From the NCBI GenBank assembly GCA_027422505.1, contig JAPQWV010000051.1, positions 1,455,501-1,519,500 on the forward strand: 64,000 bases of DNA, written 5' to 3'. This DNA comes from Craterostigma plantagineum. Its lineage: Eukaryota; Streptophyta; Magnoliopsida; Lamiales; Linderniaceae. Within the stretch, counting starts at the first letter, position 1; each line of letters starts with the position of its first letter. A program made the translations under genes and the position numbers. Shown piece after piece: positions 10,763 to 24,044 of this stretch. Under the pieces are notes generated by a model, which saw only the letters and a list, made by a program, of their open reading frames with translations, was not told where the DNA came from and ran no database searches.

Positions 10763-13700
10763 ATGGGCGCTGAACTCTGCGAAAACGGCGAGCTAGTCGG
10801 CGATGGCTTTGCGTTGTCGTCGCCGTCCATCGACGATCGAAGATTTTCGAAGCACGTACACGATAATGTCCACGGCAACATATACCTCGATCCTGTACGT
10901 GTTATTTAATCACTGTATGCTAAGTATGCGTCTGTAATCTGTTCGTTCTGCTTTTCCGTTTACTGTTTGTTGTCTGCATGCTTGTGTGTTCGATTTTGAA
11001 CGGAGCAGCTTGCTTGGCTCTGTTTTGTTCCTTCTCGTATCTTCTTCTTCTTCTTCTTCTCAGAGGATGACGTGACACGCTTGGCCTTTTTTTTGCTTTT
11101 CGCTTAGTCTCTGTTGTTTACTTTTGGCTCATAGGCGGCTTGACCTTGACGTTTCGCTTGTATGTGTTTGTAACGAACACGGAGCGACGTTTCTTATTCT
11201 TTCGTATGGCATTTCTAAATAATCTGAGTGACTTCGGTATAGAATGTTCGCTCTTTGAAGTAGTTTGACTGATTGTTGACTGCAGTTTCGGTGTGTTCAA
11301 CCTTAGAAATCGTTTGAGTTGATTCTTCGTGATTTTTGTGTTAATGCTTGCTAGTGGCTCTGATTAGTTACACTCAAAACTGAAGTTTTTGTTATATTGC
11401 TTTTTAGAGGATTTGTTTATTGCTAGAGTTGAAACTAAGTTTACTAAACTGAGTGGACTGATCATTTTTTGCGCCTAGGTCATATTCCTACTCTAACACC
11501 TGTTCCTGTCATAATCACAGCTCTCCTTGAAGTTCATAGATACTGAGCAATTTCAGAGGCAAGTTTATAACATCTTAGTTCTTTTCAATATCGTACATGT
11601 TGTATCCCGTTTGTTGCTCTTTCTCTCTATGGAAACACTGAGCGTTATGTTAATTAAATTGCAGACTTCGTGATCTCAAGCAACTTGGTGAGTTCTGAAT
11701 TTGAATTTCATTTGCGGGACTAAGATAAGTGTCCATATCCATCCATAGCATCGTTTACATATTATTGCACATGTTGGGGAAAAAAAAGAATGAGAGAAAT
11801 ATTGCAAATTTTGCTCGTTATCAAAATTTTGCGGTGTTTCTCTGAATCTAATCCAGTTCTTGCCTTAACTTAATCTGCGTACACAGGTTTTTCATATCTT
11901 GTCTATCCGGGCGCTGTACATTCTCGCTTTGAGCATTCTCTTGGGGTCTATTGGCTGGCTACTGAAGCTATAAACAGGCTGAGAAATTATCAAGTAATCA
12001 CTTGGTCTGACTATTATTGTAGGACCAGAACAGATAATATGGCCTTATCATGCGACCTTTGTAGGGCTTGGAGCTTGATATTGATAAGTTTGACATACAA
12101 ACAGTAAAATTGGCTGGTAATCTTGTACAGCATTCAGTTACAATGCTTTTATTATAAATTGTTATCCAGTTTCAGCTTTTTTAGCCTTTTGTGCATCACG
12201 CATAGGTCTGCTGCATGATGTGGGCCATGGCCCGTTAAGCCATATGTTTGAGCGTGAGTTTATCCCAAAGGTTCTCCATGGATTGAAATGGTGAGTAACA
12301 GCTCCATCTCCCCCTCCATGTTACACGGTTTCATACTTCGATATACTTTGTGTAGATAATGTTATACCTTAGCAACGGGTATCTTGGTATGTTCCGTTTC
12401 ATATGTATCTTTTGTATTATATATTTCATTTAATCTGACATGCGACGTTATCGCTTTGCTTTCCGATTATCAGGTCTCATGAAGAGATGTCCCTGAACAT
12501 GATAGACTACATTGTTGATGAACATAACATCGATATAGATTCTGGGAGTCTCAAGAAAGTGAAGGTTTGATTGCTAAATGTTTCTGGATAAATAACTTAT
12601 TAATGTTCCGGTATGATTTACTTAATTTACTTGTAAGCACAAACGATTTAAAATTTTGATTACTTCAAATACCTCTCTTGCGAGCTGAGAATCAGCGGTA
12701 TTTGTGAAAATCTTCATTCTTAAAGTAGGTTTTAAGTGCAGATAATCAAAAGTACACATTTTGATATATGTGTGATACTGTGATATGACCTTGTACATCG
12801 AACTTAATAATTAATATCGTTAGAACATGGAAATCATTTTCATATCTTGGCTCCCATCAATTCTCTCGTTTTTGTTATCATCAGGAAATGGTAATTGCTT
12901 CTGAGCATCCTATAACAAAAGTAAGTCCTGCATGGCGCAGCTGAAAGTTTAATAAGAATATGACATAAAAGTTGTTGCTCTTTTACTTCATTTATGCCCC
13001 TTTCCATAATAGGGCTGCAAGGAGAAGCTCTTCTTGTACGACATAGTTGCTAATGGACGCACTGGAATTGATGTTGACAAGTTTGTTCTCGTTCTCACTC
13101 TGTACTTATGGAAATATATATCAGTGGTAACAAAAAGATATATGATTCCTGCAGATTTGATTACATAGTCCGTGACTCGAGGGCTTGCGGTCTTGGTTGC
13201 AACTTTCAGTTTCAAAGGTAATCCTGATCATGGAGACATAGCTTAAGAAATAGAATTCTGAGGAAAAACACGAAATCTTCATCTAACATCAGTTGGTTCT
13301 TTCTTATATCAACGTTTTTACAGGGTTTTAGAAACAATGCGAGTCATAGATGATGAAATATGTTACCGTGCCAAGGAGTGTCAGTATTTAAAGTTTATAC
13401 AAGTATATTGATGATAAATTCATGTGCATCAACTTCCTTATGTTCAAAATATATCCAGATCTCACCATCCACAAGCTGTTCGCTACCCGAGCAGATTTGC
13501 ACAGGACAGTCTATATGCATGCAAAAGTGAAGGTACAAAATGCTCTTTATTCTTTAGTGTTTTCTATCATTATATGCTGCCATATGCTGCCCTTCATATC
13601 TAAAGGAGAGAGTGCTTACAGGCAATAGAGCTGATGTGTGTTGACGCCATGGTAAAAGCAAATGATGTGCTCCATATTTCATCCTACATCGACGATCCTG

Positions 13701-14766
13701 CTAGATACTGGAAGGTACTTTTCGTAGATTTATTTTTTAATCTTTTGATTTCCGTTCGAGTTCCAACCCTCCCCTTGTCAATTTCGTAATTAACTGCAGT
13801 TAGACGACACAATTCTAAAAACAATTGAGACCTCTTCCGCTGAAGACCTGAAAGAATCCAGAGATCTGATCCGCCGCATCAGGAGAAGAGATCTTTACCA
13901 GGTTGTCAACATGCTCTTTGATGTTATGATTTCTCATGCAGAAAAATGGTTTTTCTAATTTCCAACACAGTATGTTCAATATACACATTTATGCATTCAT
14001 ATGTTTACACAGTTCTGCAACGAGTTTGCCGTTCCGAAGGACAAGTTGGAACACTTCAAAAACGTCACTCCTCAAGATATAGTCTGTTCGCAGGTGTTTT
14101 TTTCTTCAAAATCGTGATGTTTCTTTCAGTCTCGATATTCATATGAGGACGTTTCTAAGCCGTGATGCAGAGCTCCAGTCATCCTATGTTGCTCGAGGAA
14201 GATATTGCAGTTAGCAATGTGAAAATTGATCTGACTCGTGGAAGGAACAACCCACTTCAACGGTATTGCTCCGTCGATTTTTATCAATACGACAACCGAT
14301 CAGCTTTATTAATCTGAATTTTTCTTTTGATTTTTCCTTTCATGACCAGCATCAGCTTTTTCAAGGTACTTTAGTTACAAATGTATTGATTTTGCCTTTT
14401 GTCTCCGTTACATGTCGGTTATCACGATTTAGGACTACCTGCTCTTTCAGGATTACGAGGGCAATGAGAAATTTACGATAAAAGACGACCTTGTGAGTCA
14501 TTTGCTGCCTACGTTTTATCAAGATATGATTGTGAGGGTATACTCGAAGAAGCCTCACCTGGTCAGCAGCAGTCAATTCCCACTTACATTCACGAACTTG
14601 GGAAGAAGTTATGGAAAAAAGAAAACTTATATGTTTTATACAGGTCGAAGCCGTTTCAGAGGCTTTTGAGAATTTTCAGCTGAAGAATTATGGGATGAAA
14701 ACTCAGGTTCATGCAACTCCTGAAAAGAAGAAAAGGAAGCATTGCTCTGCAGCGGAAGGTATTTAG
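10763..14766 (+). CDS. VEN4: SAMHD1/VENOSA4-type dNTP triphosphohydrolase
   Basis: Nineteen exons (10763-10894, 11521-11558, 11665-11687, 11887-11993, 12065-12116, 12206-12290, 12474-12564, 12885-12920, 13013-13080, 13155-13217, 13324-13379, 13459-13532, 13622-13714, 13800-13901, 14013-14093, 14171-14262, 14350-14365, 14451-14561, 14644-14766) encode 480 residues, close to the family length. HD-domain metal residues are visible: H81 (HSRFEHSLG), H121-D122 ([12 protein letters not shown]) and the later Asp in [10 protein letters not shown]. The family hydrolyses dNTPs to deoxynucleosides and triphosphate; Arabidopsis VEN4 is the plant homologue and affects chloroplast development. No SAM domain precedes the HD domain, as in plant members. 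Intron 2 has a GC donor (CAGAG|GCAAGT) and exon 17 is only 16 nt. Its neighbour TIPIN also acts in replication. Confidence 0.94.
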
Positions 14767-15140
14767 CTTTGCTTTTTTTCTTTTTGTCCTCCTCAACTAT
14801 GAAGAATACTACTTTACACATATGTAGAGATACAGAGAAAGAGATCACAGAATCTTGGAATGTGATTTGTGAATATTGCCTCAGCTGTAATATGATTTGT
14901 GAACGCATTGCAGTTATTTTTAATGATACTTATTATTTTAACATCAAATCAAATGCATATAATACATTTGAATCGTATCTACGCATATAATTATTTCGCT
15001 GCTTGTAAGACCACTGGAAATGTTGGTCGAAGTAGATTAGCCAAATCAAGTACGTGTAGATGTGTGACACTCAAAAAAGGGCACGATTTTATATTCCTGG
15101 TCAAAGGGTCCAACATATGAAAACACCGATATTAACTGAT
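14767..15140. other. 3-prime region of VEN4 and spacer
   Basis: AT-rich sequence following the VEN4 stop codon. I see no conserved coding segment. The VEN4 3-prime UTR and the distal promoter of the next gene must share this space. Confidence 0.5.
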
Positions 15141-15230
15141 GTGGGGTCAGAAAGCCCAAATCTAATTTATGTGGGCTGGTGAAGCCCAATTGTAGTTCGC
15201 GTGGGCTTTGAAAGCCCATTTTCACGAAAA
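15141..15230 (+). promoter_or_regulatory. Triple 30-bp repeat of site-II (TGGGCY) elements upstream of TIPIN
   Basis: Three consecutive 30-bp units start at 15141, 15171 and 15201, each beginning GTGGG and carrying AGCCCA near position 13. Together they hold five TGGGCT/AGCCCA cores (15153, 15172, 15183, 15202, 15213). The third unit contains the perfect 17-bp palindrome TGGGCTTTGAAAGCCCA (15202-15218). TGGGCY site II elements are bound by TCP factors and drive proliferating-cell genes such as PCNA and ribosomal protein genes. The array ends about 105 bases before the TIPIN start codon. Confidence 0.75.
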
Positions 15231-15335
15231 TATTTATGCTAGCTTCTGTTTCCCGCGTTGTTTCTCCCGCCCAGCCTACAAAAGTCACACACATGGAGAA
15301 CAAATATCACAAAATCAATAAGTAAAACAAGGCAA

Positions 15336-16952
15336 ATGGAGAAGGGTGGAGGCGGCGGCGGCGGCGGCGCAGCCCCGACTGGTTGTTACAAGTGTGGCCG
15401 ACCGGGACACTGGTCTCGGGATTGCCCATCTTCATCAACAGTCTCCGAAAACAATGATTACGCCAATCGGAAAAACTTCGCTTCCAATACCACTCGCAAG
15501 GCGAGTGCTGTGAACGACGACGGCAAAGAGGCGCCGAGCGCTCCGAAGCAGAAAAGAAAAAGCAGCACCGTACGGCCAAAGTTGACTCCAGATCTGCTTC
15601 TTTCGGACCGTGGCATTGGATACGTGCTACGGTACTTCCCGCGCTCGCTCAAGTGTCGAGGACGTGGTCACGAGGTACGAATTGCGCTAGATCTGAACTC
15701 AAATTATTCCATGGGTACTTTTGTCCCCCTCGCTGGGGTCGCAGATGCGTACGTACTGTGGTAGCTGAACTGTGGTATTGATATAAATCAGTCACTACCT
15801 ATTGCCAATCATTGGATCAATTAGTGTTGCAAATTTGTTGCCTGTTTTGTGCTGCACATTAAGTATCGAGAGAGGTTGAAAGTGGCATGAATATCTATGT
15901 CTCCTTGTATAGACGAGTAGTGTGCTTTTCATCGATCCATTTATCCATCTACAATACCTGACTGTGTGTACGGATACAGGTTGATGATCTGAAACATCTT
16001 ATTGGCCTATATGGTGATTGGCACTCTCGTTTACTTCCCTATTACAACTTCCACCAATTTGTTCACAAGGTGGAACAAGTTGGTGCCACCAAACGAGTCA
16101 AGGTAAAGGACTTTCTACCGAAACATTTTGTTCTTCAATAGTCCGCTCGATTAGGTATGACCTCTCTCTTCTTCGTTATTTGTCACTGATTAGCTATGCC
16201 TCAAAGAACTGCGAGAGAGAGTCTCAAATGGCGTCGATCCAACAAAGCTGCACGAGTCTCAGGTTGAAAACGACACCGTCAATGAGCAAGGTATTATATC
16301 TTGTCACGGCCTGCACATTTAGTACTATAACTGGCTAGCGTTTAATAACAGCTCTAGTTCGTATAGAGAGCATACTGTTGCTTTCTAAGTTTCCCTCGAC
16401 TTCTATTTGATTCAGTATGGACATGATAAGATACTTTTAGGTAATTCAATGTCGCAGCATGTGTTGTAAGTGATTGCCAGGTACAACACATTTGATACTT
16501 CTTTTTTTTACCTAACTGTATCTATGTTTGAATCAATGTCTGGTAGATGTACCAGATAACATGGACATGACGACGAATCTTAGCCATCTACACGAGCAGA
16601 ATGTCAGCGTCCATGGAGATCACCAAAATGACTGTGCCAATGATGTGATGGAGGAAATGCTCCAGGATTCTGGGAAAGAAGCCAGTGAGGTTAGTTCATT
16701 TTTTCCCGGGATTGAATAATTCTCATCTCCGACCAATAATAATAGTAGACCTAGAATTTTGAAGTGCAATTCTTGCAGATGACTCCTCACAGTGTTGTAT
16801 CATCATCATCGTCATCAGCAGTTTCCCGTCAAGATAGCAGAAGCATCATTACACAAGGAAATGTAATCTCAGAGGAACAAAGAGCTCGCATGGAAGCTAA
16901 TAGGTTACGAGCCTTAGAGAAGGCAGCAGCAGCTCGATCATCCCGCAAATAA
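15336..16952 (+). CDS. TIPIN: TIPIN/Csm3/Swi3-domain replication fork protection protein with CCHC knuckle
   Basis: Exons 15336-15674, 15980-16102, 16194-16290, 16547-16689 and 16779-16952 give 291 residues, in frame throughout. An eight-glycine N-terminus is followed by a CCHC zinc knuckle (C17, C20, H25, C30). Then comes the Swi3 domain, about residues 84-165 (RPKLTPDLLLSDRGIGYVLR, ... HLIGLYGDWHSRLLPYY). A basic C-terminal helix, ISEEQRARMEANRLRALEKA, resembles the TIPIN tail. The knuckle-plus-Swi3 arrangement is that of the plant homologue (Arabidopsis At3g02820 type). The family pairs with TIMELESS to stabilise stalled replication forks and support the S-phase checkpoint. The first in-frame ATG is 15336; upstream in-frame codons lack ATG. 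The promoter carries a site-II repeat array, consistent with S-phase expression. Confidence 0.92.
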
Positions 16953-17575
16953 CACATCGCATTCCTTTTTCCTCGACTTCTTTTAGAGCTTGACTATGAG
17001 CTTTCCTGGTAATTTCGTTTCGACTGAAGTAATACTCCTTTTTCTTGTTCCTTAATATGTAGCCTTTCGATCGGTTGCATTGAATCAATCACCTATATTT
17101 TATCATATATCAACCTAAATGCTTCATAATTACGACACAATTCATTATGTATAAGCAACTCTCACTGTATTGGAACATCAAATGTGCTGCTATTGCTGCA
17201 ACAAATATATGATTATCGTGTAAAAAAAAAAACCATCCACAGCATCATCTCATCAACATAGCCCTTTGCCATCACCATCACCATCACCTCTAATAGAGTA
17301 GAGATAGCATCCTTCAAATCTACTTTCATCTGTGTAGTAACTGAATATCCACAGCAACAAAAAGAAAAAAAACTGAGTTAAAAAGGGATTCCTTGACTTG
17401 ATGAATAAAAGACCATAGACTAATCGTACCTGTCAGTTGCAAGAGTCCCTCGGCTTTATCCCTTCAACAACTTGAGAAAATATCAAAAACAGCTTTTATC
17501 AGAATCTAAATACGATCTCATAAGCACTCCTCCATCAATTGAAGAGCATATGCTTGCATGCGAATTTTGAGACTC
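16953..17575. other. Convergent intergenic region, TIPIN to NOT4
   Basis: This holds the 3-prime regions of two genes transcribed toward each other. The sequence is AT-rich, includes short CATCAC repeats near 17272-17290, and shows no coding segment. Confidence 0.6.
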
Positions 17576-20500
17576 TTATATCCCATGCGTCCCATTGAAC
17601 ATATTGCCCGAACCATGCATGCGAATTTGAGAATCCTCACGCCCTCCAAAGAACTTGTCGATTCCTAAGCTCTCGGTCGCGCCCACATTCTTCCCGCTGT
17701 GGATCTCACTCCAGCTATTCCATTGCCCATTTGAAGTTATAATACCGTTCCTTATCTGAGGATGGTGAGACTGAGACAACGACAAGAGACTGTTGGGGCG
17801 TGTTTGTTCCATAGCCCTTGAAGGGATTCCATAAGTAGCCTCGCCGAAGAGAGAAAAGCTATCCCTCGAGTTGTATCTTAGATTTTGCTGTGGAGGAAGA
17901 GATCTCTGCAACATCGACTGAAATCTTGCCTCTTCTGACATCGGAAACTGTGGCGAGAGACTCCGACCAATGTCTAAGCTGGAAGAGTTATTGAGTCCAT
18001 TTGGGAGCATTCCTTTGCCAACTGCTAATATGGCAGGATCCATAAACTCTATACCGTCATCGATAAAAACATTCGCGGCAGGTGTGTGATACTGATTTCG
18101 AGGCAGAGAGGAAGTATCGAGCATGCGATTTCCTACATGGTTTACGCAAAATGCTCAGATGAAAACATGAACAGGGATTGAGTACATTGATAAGCAATCT
18201 TCGGTGAATATTTACCAGAGAAATTCTCCAAAGGCTGCTCTGTCCTTCCATGAGAAGCAAAACCAGGTGGAGGTACCCTCGTAGACGTCGAAAACCCTGG
18301 AGGGGCAGGCATAGGGGATGCTGGCACTGTTTGAGGACATTGTCAAGAGCATAAGAAGAGGGAAAAGAATTCACACCAATTTAACAAAAAATTCATGGTT
18401 TCAAGAAAAGTGAATTAGAAATTAACTTACCAGATACGTTACTAGAAGAATGACGTGGGGGAATGCTGGCAAAAAGATCGGATTCCGAGCCACTGAAAAG
18501 AGATAAATCGTTGCGATGCTCAAAGTTGTACGGATGCGAATCATTTTTTCTGGGGAAATCATAGCCTAAAGGGTGCTGCTTAGGGGCATTCTCGAAGTAG
18601 TAACTGGATTTATCCTCTCTCGCAAATGGAAACCTCGACTGACTGCTGCTAGGCACTCTCCGAGCACTCGGTGCTCGAACATCACCTTCACCTAACAACT
18701 TGACCAGGTCATTAGTTGAAATTAAGGAGCCATTCCACATGTCAAAATCTGTTGACAAGATATTCGATACTATGCTGTCCACCCCTCCTTTAGATGCCCT
18801 ATTATAGGTCGCTCCATGTCCATAACTTCCAATGGGCGACTGTTTTTCCTTACTAGGAAATAAACTAAAATATCCAGCATCATTGACCTCAGTGCTGTTT
18901 GCATTTGGAAAATTCTCCTGATTTCCAGGGGATTGCTTTCTATGCAAATCATTACTATTTGAATTATCAACAACATTGAACAAGGAGGAACTATAACTAG
19001 AATGCCTGGATGAATTGAATTTGTGAGGAACTTCATCTACTCTGCCCATCAAAACCTCGGGATCATTAAGCCTTCGACTTTCAAAAGATAATGAGCCATC
19101 TTCTGTTTCCCGAAAACCAACTTGAGTAGTAGACCTATGATCAGGCTGGACACCCAAGGAACAAGCCGTCACAAAATTTTCAGCTTCTAAAGATGCCCGT
19201 TCAGTAACCGGTGCTTGTATGACCTCAACATAACCATTATCTACATGTTGATCTTGATGAAAGCTCATGGCTGAAAAATGAGAGGACACATCATTCACAC
19301 ACCGGTCCTCGACATCCCAGGAGTCTTTCACCAAAACTGATCTATCGCAATCTAAAGATATATCAGCATTTGACTGTCTATCGCTTAAAGCTTCGACGTG
19401 GTCTTCAGATGCAACTGAATCCTCGTCATCCCATCCATCCGATTTAAATTCTTTTTCAACCGTACTTCCTTTTTGAGAAATGGAGCTAACAGCATTTGGG
19501 GTCAACTTATCAACCCCATCATCACGCTGCAATGAGGACTTCTGACCTTGGCTTACAACTGTAGTGGAAGATGTCTCTAGGATCTTTAAGACATCTGGCT
19601 TCTGGGTTAGAGGTCCGTTTGAAGTTTGTGACCTACTTGCCTGCATATTCTGGTCACTAAAAGAACAACTTCCCCTATATAAGAGAACTAGACGAATAAG
19701 ATAGCAGAAAGAAAAAAATGAGGAAAAAAACAATACAAAATATGCTTAAAAGTCAACATACCATGAAGCTCCAGCAGGAAGAGCTGAAGATCTTTCGGAG
19801 TTACTATTTGGTGGAGAAATTCTAGAACTGATAGCTGGAGGATTTTGCTGACAACATTGCAAACATAATATTACCAACTAAAAAGGGGTTACATTAGAGG
19901 CATAAGTTCTATAGCATTGTTGCCAATAGAAAAAGGAAGGGGTACTCGTCAAATGCAATACAACAAATTACTCTATCATCTGCAAAAGTAACCCTTGATC
20001 TTGAAATTAAAAGCACCATGTTCAGAAATTATCGTAGGAGCAAGAAGATCCCAAAGCTTCAATAATATATTATAACCGGGTAAAAATAGTAACAGATAAT
20101 GACCATGAACCACACAATAATAATTGATCAACATCAGGAAAGGATAATATCTTACATTTGTATTTACAGAGGTTTTATTCATAGATTTCCTGAGAGAGGC
20201 GGATCCATTATTACAGTAGTCATCCGCTGGTGGAGGTAGCATATTTCCTGATCGTTGATGCAATGTGTTTGAGGATCCGGTAAACTGTTGAACTCTGCTC
20301 CTTCCAAACATTAAGTAAATGGAATTAGGAAGTCGAGAAAAATTTACGCAGGGGCAATGAAGATTAACCAGACAAAAACTTCGTGAGATTGTATAAAATT
20401 ATATAATGACAACAAGTTTGCACATAAACTTCTCAGTCACAACAAGTCAATGAGTTTGGACAACTCTGATTCAAACCATGCAATCATCACTAATCCAAAA

Positions 20501-22064
20501 AGGAACTTCAAAATCATGTCATATTAACTATCTGTAGATAGTGGTATTTTCTATGAAAAATTACAGATGCTGCAAAAAAAAGATCTTTGACTATCTTTAT
20601 AACAGAAATGAGAGGTTTCATAAGCATAACTTGATGAACATTGAAGTAAAGTACTACTGCATACAAGTAAAAATATATAAACTGTAAGTCCCCTGTTGAA
20701 TACCTTGTGTAAGCGGATACCACTTCATCTTTCGTAAAACTGTCCTCTTGCGAACCAATCTCATGCAAATATAGACAGTCCGGATTGTTGCAAGGCTGAG
20801 TAGAAAAATAAATTATTGAAGAACAGTGAATTCCCAGGCCAGATATACATATATGAACAATCCGAGGCCACAAATGAAGTCTTGCTGTTCATACCACATT
20901 TCTCAACCATGCATGACAGTATTTAGTTGTCCCAAAGCAAGCCCTGTAAATGGATTTTCCATGATCATCCGAGGCCACAAATGAACTGTTAATATACACA
21001 TTGATAATGGCACACACCTCAAAGGCCTCCCGTCCAAAACAAATCCATGCACCGACATAATACAACGGAGAGCTTCATCGTCTTTTGAATATGTGATATA
21101 TCTACAGTGAAAGAGAAGTAGCATAATAAATAAAAGAAGCAATACCGGCCAAGAGCACATGATGATAGATGACTGATCAAGAGAAACATCACACAAAATC
21201 AATTGTAACTTACATACTACAGGTACTATTAGGATATTGTTGTATAGAGCCAGCAGAATTCCGTGAGATAGAAACTTTAAGCACCTTTCCGTACTGGCCA
21301 AAATACTCACATTGCTGAAGTAGCTGCACCCAAATCACCGGTCATAAAAAGAGGAAGAAAAATCAAATTAATCGTAACGTCAACGAAGAGAATCTATTAC
21401 ATTTTCGTCCGCAAAATTAAGTGGCAAGCCCACGACATAAACAAGATTCTTTTGGATAACTCGAACCCTAGCAAGATGCTTTCTTCCTTCTGTTTTGCTC
21501 CTCCCTTTCTGCAACTTTGACCTTCTCTCCACATTTAACTCTGAAGCAAGCCTGTCACATGATCAAGCAGGCAAAGTAAGAGCGGCTACGCCCCTAAGCT
21601 TACCAACCAAAGACCAAAACTTCACTGAAAAAATCCACCACATGAAGTTACCTGCCACTACTTGCAGCAGTCACAATCTTTTCTTTATTATAAGGAGATC
21701 GACAAGCCGGGCAACGCCCTTGTGTTTGGTCTTTCTCCGCCATATCCATGATATGATGCCAACACCAGACACAAATCTGCAAATAACAACAGAAGTGACA
21801 GCTCCACGAAGGCAAATCACAAGTGCATACTCTTAAAGTTAACGTAAACTGGCACTAGCATAAGCTACTTTCTGGTCAAATCAGCTAGCACAGAGAACAT
21901 GCATAAACAATCTTATAACCCAGAAAAAATATTAATGATAGAGGGAAAATAATTTGAAAAAAGCTATATACATCGTATCCACACTTGCAAGGCTTCAACT
22001 GCTGATCAGTCAAATCCATCTCCTCAGCACAGAGGGGGCAAGTCTTATCTCCTTCCTCACTCAT
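17576..22064 (-). CDS. NOT4: NOT4-type RING/RRM E3 ubiquitin ligase (CCR4-NOT subunit)
   Basis: Minus-strand exons from the start codon: 22064-21972, 21776-21652, 21551-21401, 21323-21214, 21101-21018, 20943-20895, 20795-20704, 20300-20156, 19847-19762, 19674-18431, 18326-18216 and 18132-17576, giving 948 residues with every junction in frame. The N-terminus is the diagnostic C4C4 RING (C9, C12, C26, C28, C33, C36, C53, C56). A basic coiled linker, an RRM (YVVGLPLNF, about residues 106-190) and a CCCH finger (C-X4-C-X3-H in CNNPDCLYLH) follow. The long Ser/Asn-rich C-terminal region, mostly one 1.24-kb exon, is poorly conserved, as in plant NOT4 proteins. NOT4 ubiquitinates stalled-ribosome and other substrates as part of CCR4-NOT. 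Confidence 0.94.
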
Positions 22065-22700
22065 TGTTGCCTGGAGAAAAAGCAGCACGTCACGATAGTT
22101 TTACAAAAAAAAAATAAAAAATAAACAACGACTATTCAAATCCAATAAATAACTACATCATAAAAAAGATTCTTAAAATTTAATCAAACCCCCAATAAAA
22201 TCCTCAGCTTCATCCTGAAACAGAACTCCCCAATCCAAAGGGAAGTCAAACCACAAAACCTACGAATCGACTAAAACCACACATCGACTTGCGAATTCTA
22301 GAAGCTTGAACAACCAATAAATCGATTAGAAGAAAAATCAGAAAGTCGATCCCCACCCTAAAGGTCAACATAAAATCCAAAAAAAGGCGCAAACACTAAA
22401 GTTCTCAGACTAGTTATCCACCAAATGACTCAAATCGGATCGATTGAAAAACCAAACTAGATTTTTCCAGACATCGTAAAATGACGGATCCGAAAACCAA
22501 TAATTGAGATTTGATTAGCCGGGACTCACAGTCGATATTGGGATCGCAATAAAAGGATGCAGATAAAATCGGCGACGAACAACCTTGTGCGGGAATGTAC
22601 AAGAATTTGTTGAGAGATAAAAGCAATACGTCCACAGATTCGAGAAACACATAAAAGAGAGCCAAAGACGAAAATCTTGTGCGTTATATAGATAGAGGCT
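22065..22700 (-). promoter_or_regulatory. NOT4 leader intron, 5-prime UTR and TATA region
   Basis: A splice acceptor (TTCTCCAG before GCAACAATG) sits a few bases upstream of the start codon, so the 5-prime UTR is probably split by an intron ending at about 22072. A TATATAA-like box on the minus strand at about 22684-22690 marks a likely core promoter. The exact transcription start is not determined. Confidence 0.5.
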
Positions 22701-24044
22701 GGCTGGGTTTCGACTATTGGGCCGATCCATAAATAATCACCGGGTCGGGTCGGTCGAACTTTGAACCATAAAATGTTTATTTATGATATATTAGTTTAAT
22801 ATCACGCATAACCCCTATTTTCGGGATGATTATGACAAATTTAAATATTATACAAACTTCTAACACAAGTATGAAACCATGAATAAAGTTTCCCTTGTAA
22901 GTGTACATCTAAGAGACCGAACACCAAAACTAAACTCAAAATACGTTATCTTCTCTCTACTGGTTTGGACGCATGTTTGCATTTGCAACAGTTAGCATGT
23001 GATTTATCTTTTTAGTTTACGTTCAAGTACTTATTTTCTTCTCTTTCATATTTTGTGTCAGAAAAAAGCTAAGAAAAAGCTGACGAAGGTGGAGTTATTG
23101 GATTGGTAAAAAGATCAACCATTTAAAATAAGAGCAAAATAAGGCCTTTGGTAGACTTTAGCTCTCCCGATGAGGTGGAGTTATTGGATTGGTAAAGGGC
23201 AGTTCCTTATCCACAATTTGTGATCATTCCAAAAAGATCAAACATTTAAAATGAAATAGTAAAAATAGAACGTAACCCCACTCACAGAATTTCATAAATT
23301 TCACTTTCTATAAATATATTGTCATTATTAACCTTATCAATTTTTTGTGATTAAATCTAAAATAATATTTGTAGTCTAATTTGTAAAGTTGTAAATATGT
23401 AGGTAGTATAGAAAATTTGTAAAGATTGTTGTGGGAGTGAACATTACAAAATAGTCTTACTCGGTTGGAGTACGTCTGAATATAGAAAGGGTTAGTTCAT
23501 AATTACTCAGAATAAAGGGCGGCCGACTGTAAATACCCGCCAAAGTGAAGAATAACAGAACCGCCAACGCTGGCTTTTCCTTTTCTCTTTCTTCTATTTA
23601 TTTATTTCTTATTTTATGTTTAATTGTTTAAGAATATTTCGGCAGCTTCGTTGTACATGTCTTAGTCTTACAAAAAGGTACGTCAGCCAATTTTGACGAA
23701 GCAGCACGTGGACTTTCCTAACGTTAAGAAAAAATAAGAGAGGAACCAAAAGACACGCTCGCTCGCAGGCAAGCTCCATCGCCGTCTCAAACCTGTATAT
23801 TTATTTCGTCAAATATATATAGATTTCACCCAATCTCCTTGCGTTTTTGTTGGCGTTTATTGTCCACCATTGTTTCGTTGTTAATCGCACTTTGGCCGAA
23901 CATTTTTTTCCTTCCTTTGCCCGCTTGGATTCTTTGAAGCTCCTCCTTTTCTCCAAATCCCCTGTGGTGCGCGTGCCCTCTGAAATTCGTCCCAGCTCGT
24001 AAAACGTTCGTCGTTGGTATTGGTATTGAGAAAGCTGAGCAGAA
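22701..24044. other. Gene-free AT-rich spacer with a degenerate duplication and MITE-like remnant
   Basis: Two copies of AGGTGGAGTTATTGGATTGG start 86 bp apart (23087 and 23173), each followed by a related AAAAGATCAA(A/C)CATTTAAAAT segment; the second copy holds about 45 extra bases. The stretch at 23272-23475 resembles part of the element at 43511-44016 (shared CTAAAATAATATT(T/A)GTAGTCTAATTT and a terminal CGGTTGGAG). The last 150 bases would be the 5-prime UTR of the next gene. No coding segment is seen. Confidence 0.5.

Noticed and set aside
15141..15230. Possible CRISPR-like regular repeat
   Set aside because: Three 30-bp contiguous units without spacers, in a plant nuclear promoter; explained as duplicated site-II elements.
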